Shown here: positions 63,101 through 64,000 of the stretch, in pieces
Layout of the letters: each line of letters starts with the position of its first letter
Numbering within the stretch: the stretch's first letter is position 1
From: Winogradskyella costae
Lineage (GTDB): Bacteria; Bacteroidota; Bacteroidia; Flavobacteriales; Flavobacteriaceae
Direction: 5' to 3'
Assembly (NCBI RefSeq): GCF_013403865.1
Contig: NZ_JABFDK010000008.1
Location: 1 to 64,000 of the forward strand
Length of the DNA: 64,000 bases
Position numbers and translations under genes: made by a program
The notes under the pieces: generated by a model
Databases searched by the model: none
What the model saw: the letters and a program-made list of their open reading frames with translations, nothing else
Told to the model about the DNA's origin: nothing

Positions 63101-64000
63101 CGACCATGATAAACAGGGTTATTTATAGGATTAAAATTCCAATTGTGTGTTCTAAACTCGTCTAAAGAGGTGTCGTACATGCTAGCTAATAATTCAGCAG
63201 ACACTTTATCTCCTTTAGAGCCCTTTATTTTAAAGCTCCAGGTTTCATCTTGTCCTGGTTGTAGTTTATCTCTAAACGTTGTGGTTTCAATATCTAAATC
63301 CGTTTTAGGATAAGGGACACTAACATTAAAACTCTGAGATTTAAATTCGTTGAACGCTGCAAAAGACGTATGAACAGCAAAACCTCCTACATCACTTGCT
63401 AAAACGGGAATTATAATTGTTTTTTTAGAATTATGAAGTTCAACTAATTGCGTCATTATAATTTTACCGCCTTTTTCAATTTCAACAGTAACGGTTATAT
63501 GTTCTGCTGCAGAACCTAAAGTTAGTTTTGCCATAGAATTAATGTCGTAACTTTCTTTATCCAATTGCGCTTCATACAATTGATGGTCTGCAATCGTCTT
63601 GTCTTCAGTGCTAAAAACTAATGTAAAGACTTGATCCTTTATCGATTGTCCAAATTTATCTTGGCTTTCTGCAATAATAATATATTGACCAGAATCCCAT
63701 TTGTGAAGACGTTTCAAGATAATCTCTTTTTCTTTTTCGGTATCAAATTCGGTGCTAAAAACCGCGTCACCTTGTTTCCAATTCATAAGTTGATGTTCAT
63801 CATCGTAAGCGTCATGAGGAAATAACTTTTTAAATTCAGCTTCAGAAAGCGTTTGGTAATCTGGTGCTTGCCAAGGCCGTGTTCTTAAAACGCGATCTGG
63901 TGCCTTTAGTTTATATATTTTTAATTGTCCTTTTGCTGGTGTGAATTCACCATTAAGATTTTGTGATGCTAAAGTGAATTCTATTTCTTTTTGATCTTTA
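60190..64000 (-). CDS. Alpha-2-macroglobulin family protein with inserted TonB plug-like domain (5' truncated)
   Basis: The frame is open from the stop at 60190 to the end of the window, so about 1270 residues of a larger protein are visible. An ATG at 63786 is internal, as in-frame macroglobulin sequence continues upstream (TLASQNLNGEFTPAKGQLKI). The macroglobulin beta domains are followed by an unusual insertion with EEVVTVGYGEA, SIILRGTGSITGNSEPLFII and GKNGVIIITT, the plug motifs of SusC-like TonB receptors. The alpha-2-macroglobulin core then resumes (LTKWKLQLLAHTK) and has the thioester motif PYECNEQ (61831-61845) and a toroid of helices. It would trap proteases in the periplasm or at the outer membrane. 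An N-terminal lipid anchor is expected but lies outside the window. Confidence 0.88.
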   Translation of the reverse strand, partial: KDQKEIEFTLASQNLNGEFTPAKGQLKIYKLKAPDRVLRTRPWQAPDYQTLSEAEFKKLFPHDAYDDEHQLMNWKQGDAVFSTEFDTEKEKEIILKRLHKWDSGQYIIIAESQDKFGQSIKDQVFTLVFSTEDKTIADHQLYEAQLDKESYDINSMAKLTLGSAAEHITVTVEIEKGGKIIMTQLVELHNSKKTIIIPVLASDVGGFAVHTSFAAFNEFKSQSFNVSVPYPKTDLDIETTTFRDKLQPGQDETWSFKIKGSKGDKVSAELLASMYDTSLDEFRTHNWNFNPINNPVYHGRLGKNSRQSFGNTNFRVFNNFYTDVTYPYQGYDELNWFGFYFGNNYRYLSKSKRLSSPEAVAMVSDSAELEEVVTVGYGEAAENKTALNNLNGAVSGLNIASGSGQPGSDSSIILRGTGSITGNSEPLFIINGNIATETQFRSIEASDILEYTILKAEEGTALYGEKGKNGVIIITTNQGLSDLQKVKIRKNLNETAFFFPQLQTDKEGNVSFNFKAPEALTKWKLQLLAHTKTLESAVTKLETVTQKELMVIPNAPRFLREGDEITISTKIANLTDNELSGMAQLILTDAVTGKSIDTELSNSSNTSSFVVDAKGNTQVSWSLNIPKNIQAVQYKVIAKAGDFSDGEQNALPVLSNRMLVTETLPMWVRSNQTKTFTLNKLKDNTSTTLSHHKLTLEMTSNPAWYAVQALPYLMEYPYECNEQTFSRYYANALAQHIVSSNPRIEAVFNQWKSTDALLSNLEKNQELKSLLIQETPWLRDAESETEQKKRIALLFDLNKMNNELQSAVRKLKNNQHASGAWPWFNGGRDNRFITQHIIAGFGHLKQLNVSSTSDEETMIENAIDYLDAEFVQEYKDIRKYNKDADLSKDHLSHTQLHYLYTRSFYPEMTPSKEVQNIMEYYQGQIQKYWLSRSLYEKGLMTLAMHRTGDAKTVGKIVKSLKENSITSEELGMYWKTNTNSWHWYQAPIETQALMVEVFSEVGTRIQSEAKNLEVIDNLKIWLLKNKQTNRWKTTKATTEAVYALLLQGSDWLSVTEQVDVKVGNETISPSTLENVKVEAGTGYYKTSWNGSEIKPEQADVTVIKKGEGIAWGALYWQYFEDLDKITSAETPLKLSKKLFLKSNTDKGEEITEITSNSKLKVGDLIRVRIELRTDRTMEFVHLKDMRAAGLEPVNVLSQYKWQDGLGYYESTKDAATNFFMDYLPKGVYVFEYDLRVNNAGDMSNGISTIQSMYAPEFSSHSEGVRITVD

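Noticed and set aside
63784-63786. ATG at 63786 as the start of the macroglobulin gene
   Set aside because: The frame stays open to the window edge with macroglobulin-like sequence and there is no signal peptide at this Met.

Overview
The window is a stretch of chromosome from a marine-type member of the Flavobacteriaceae (Bacteroidota). The evidence is an AT-rich composition, Bacteroidota-style promoters (TAnnTTTG boxes) with little visible Shine-Dalgarno signal, the gliding and type IX secretion genes gldJ, porU and porV, T9SS C-terminal sorting domains on secreted proteins, a flavobacterial HPRT-adenylate kinase fusion, and a cluster of lipoprotein sulfatases. No tRNA, rRNA, CRISPR array, prophage or insertion sequence was recognised.

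Layout. 1-7.9 kb is the end of a sulfated-polysaccharide utilisation locus: the tail of a probable fucosidase, a putative glycoside hydrolase and three Cys-type lipoprotein sulfatases, then a secreted carboxypeptidase-regulatory-like protein. At 8.0-9.1 kb a lipoprotein formylglycine-generating enzyme keeps both catalytic cysteines and could mature those sulfatases. 9.4-12.0 kb is a T9SS cargo protein. 12.4-25 kb is a conserved core: a VOC protein, murF, gldJ, divergent porU and porV, cdd, pdhA and pdhC. 25-35.6 kb holds an M28 peptidase, an SDR, cbpA/cbpM, a SprT-like protease, manC, a DUF389 protein, an MlaE/MlaF pair, and a PafA-like phosphatase next to a secreted nuclease. 35.6-41.1 kb carries a three-gene glycosyltransferase/methyltransferase/KAS III group and gcvP. 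41.2-46.1 kb holds a UbiA-like protein, an ECF sigma factor with a small partner, and a TIGR01777/DCC membrane operon under a GbsR/MarR-type regulator with two matching palindromic operators. 46.1-54.6 kb has peptidases, purE/purK, hpt-adk, obg and a potassium channel. 54.6-60.2 kb has an M64 peptidase, an SDR and a LytS/LytTR-type two-component system preceded by a tetranucleotide repeat. 60.2-64 kb is a truncated alpha-2-macroglobulin with an inserted TonB plug-like domain.

How the genes connect. The sulfatases, glycosidases and FGE form one degradative unit whose SusC/SusD pair would lie upstream of the window. PorU and PorV process and export CTD proteins such as those at 9.4 and 54.6 kb. 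The phosphatase and nuclease look like a phosphorus-scavenging pair.

The least explained signals are the (AATC)n tract with an 18-codon hydrophobic ORF before the two-component operon, a roughly 80-nt small-RNA candidate beside purE, the pair of 26-bp palindromes around the GbsR-type regulator, the tandem paralogous membrane proteins in its operon, and the plug-containing macroglobulin.
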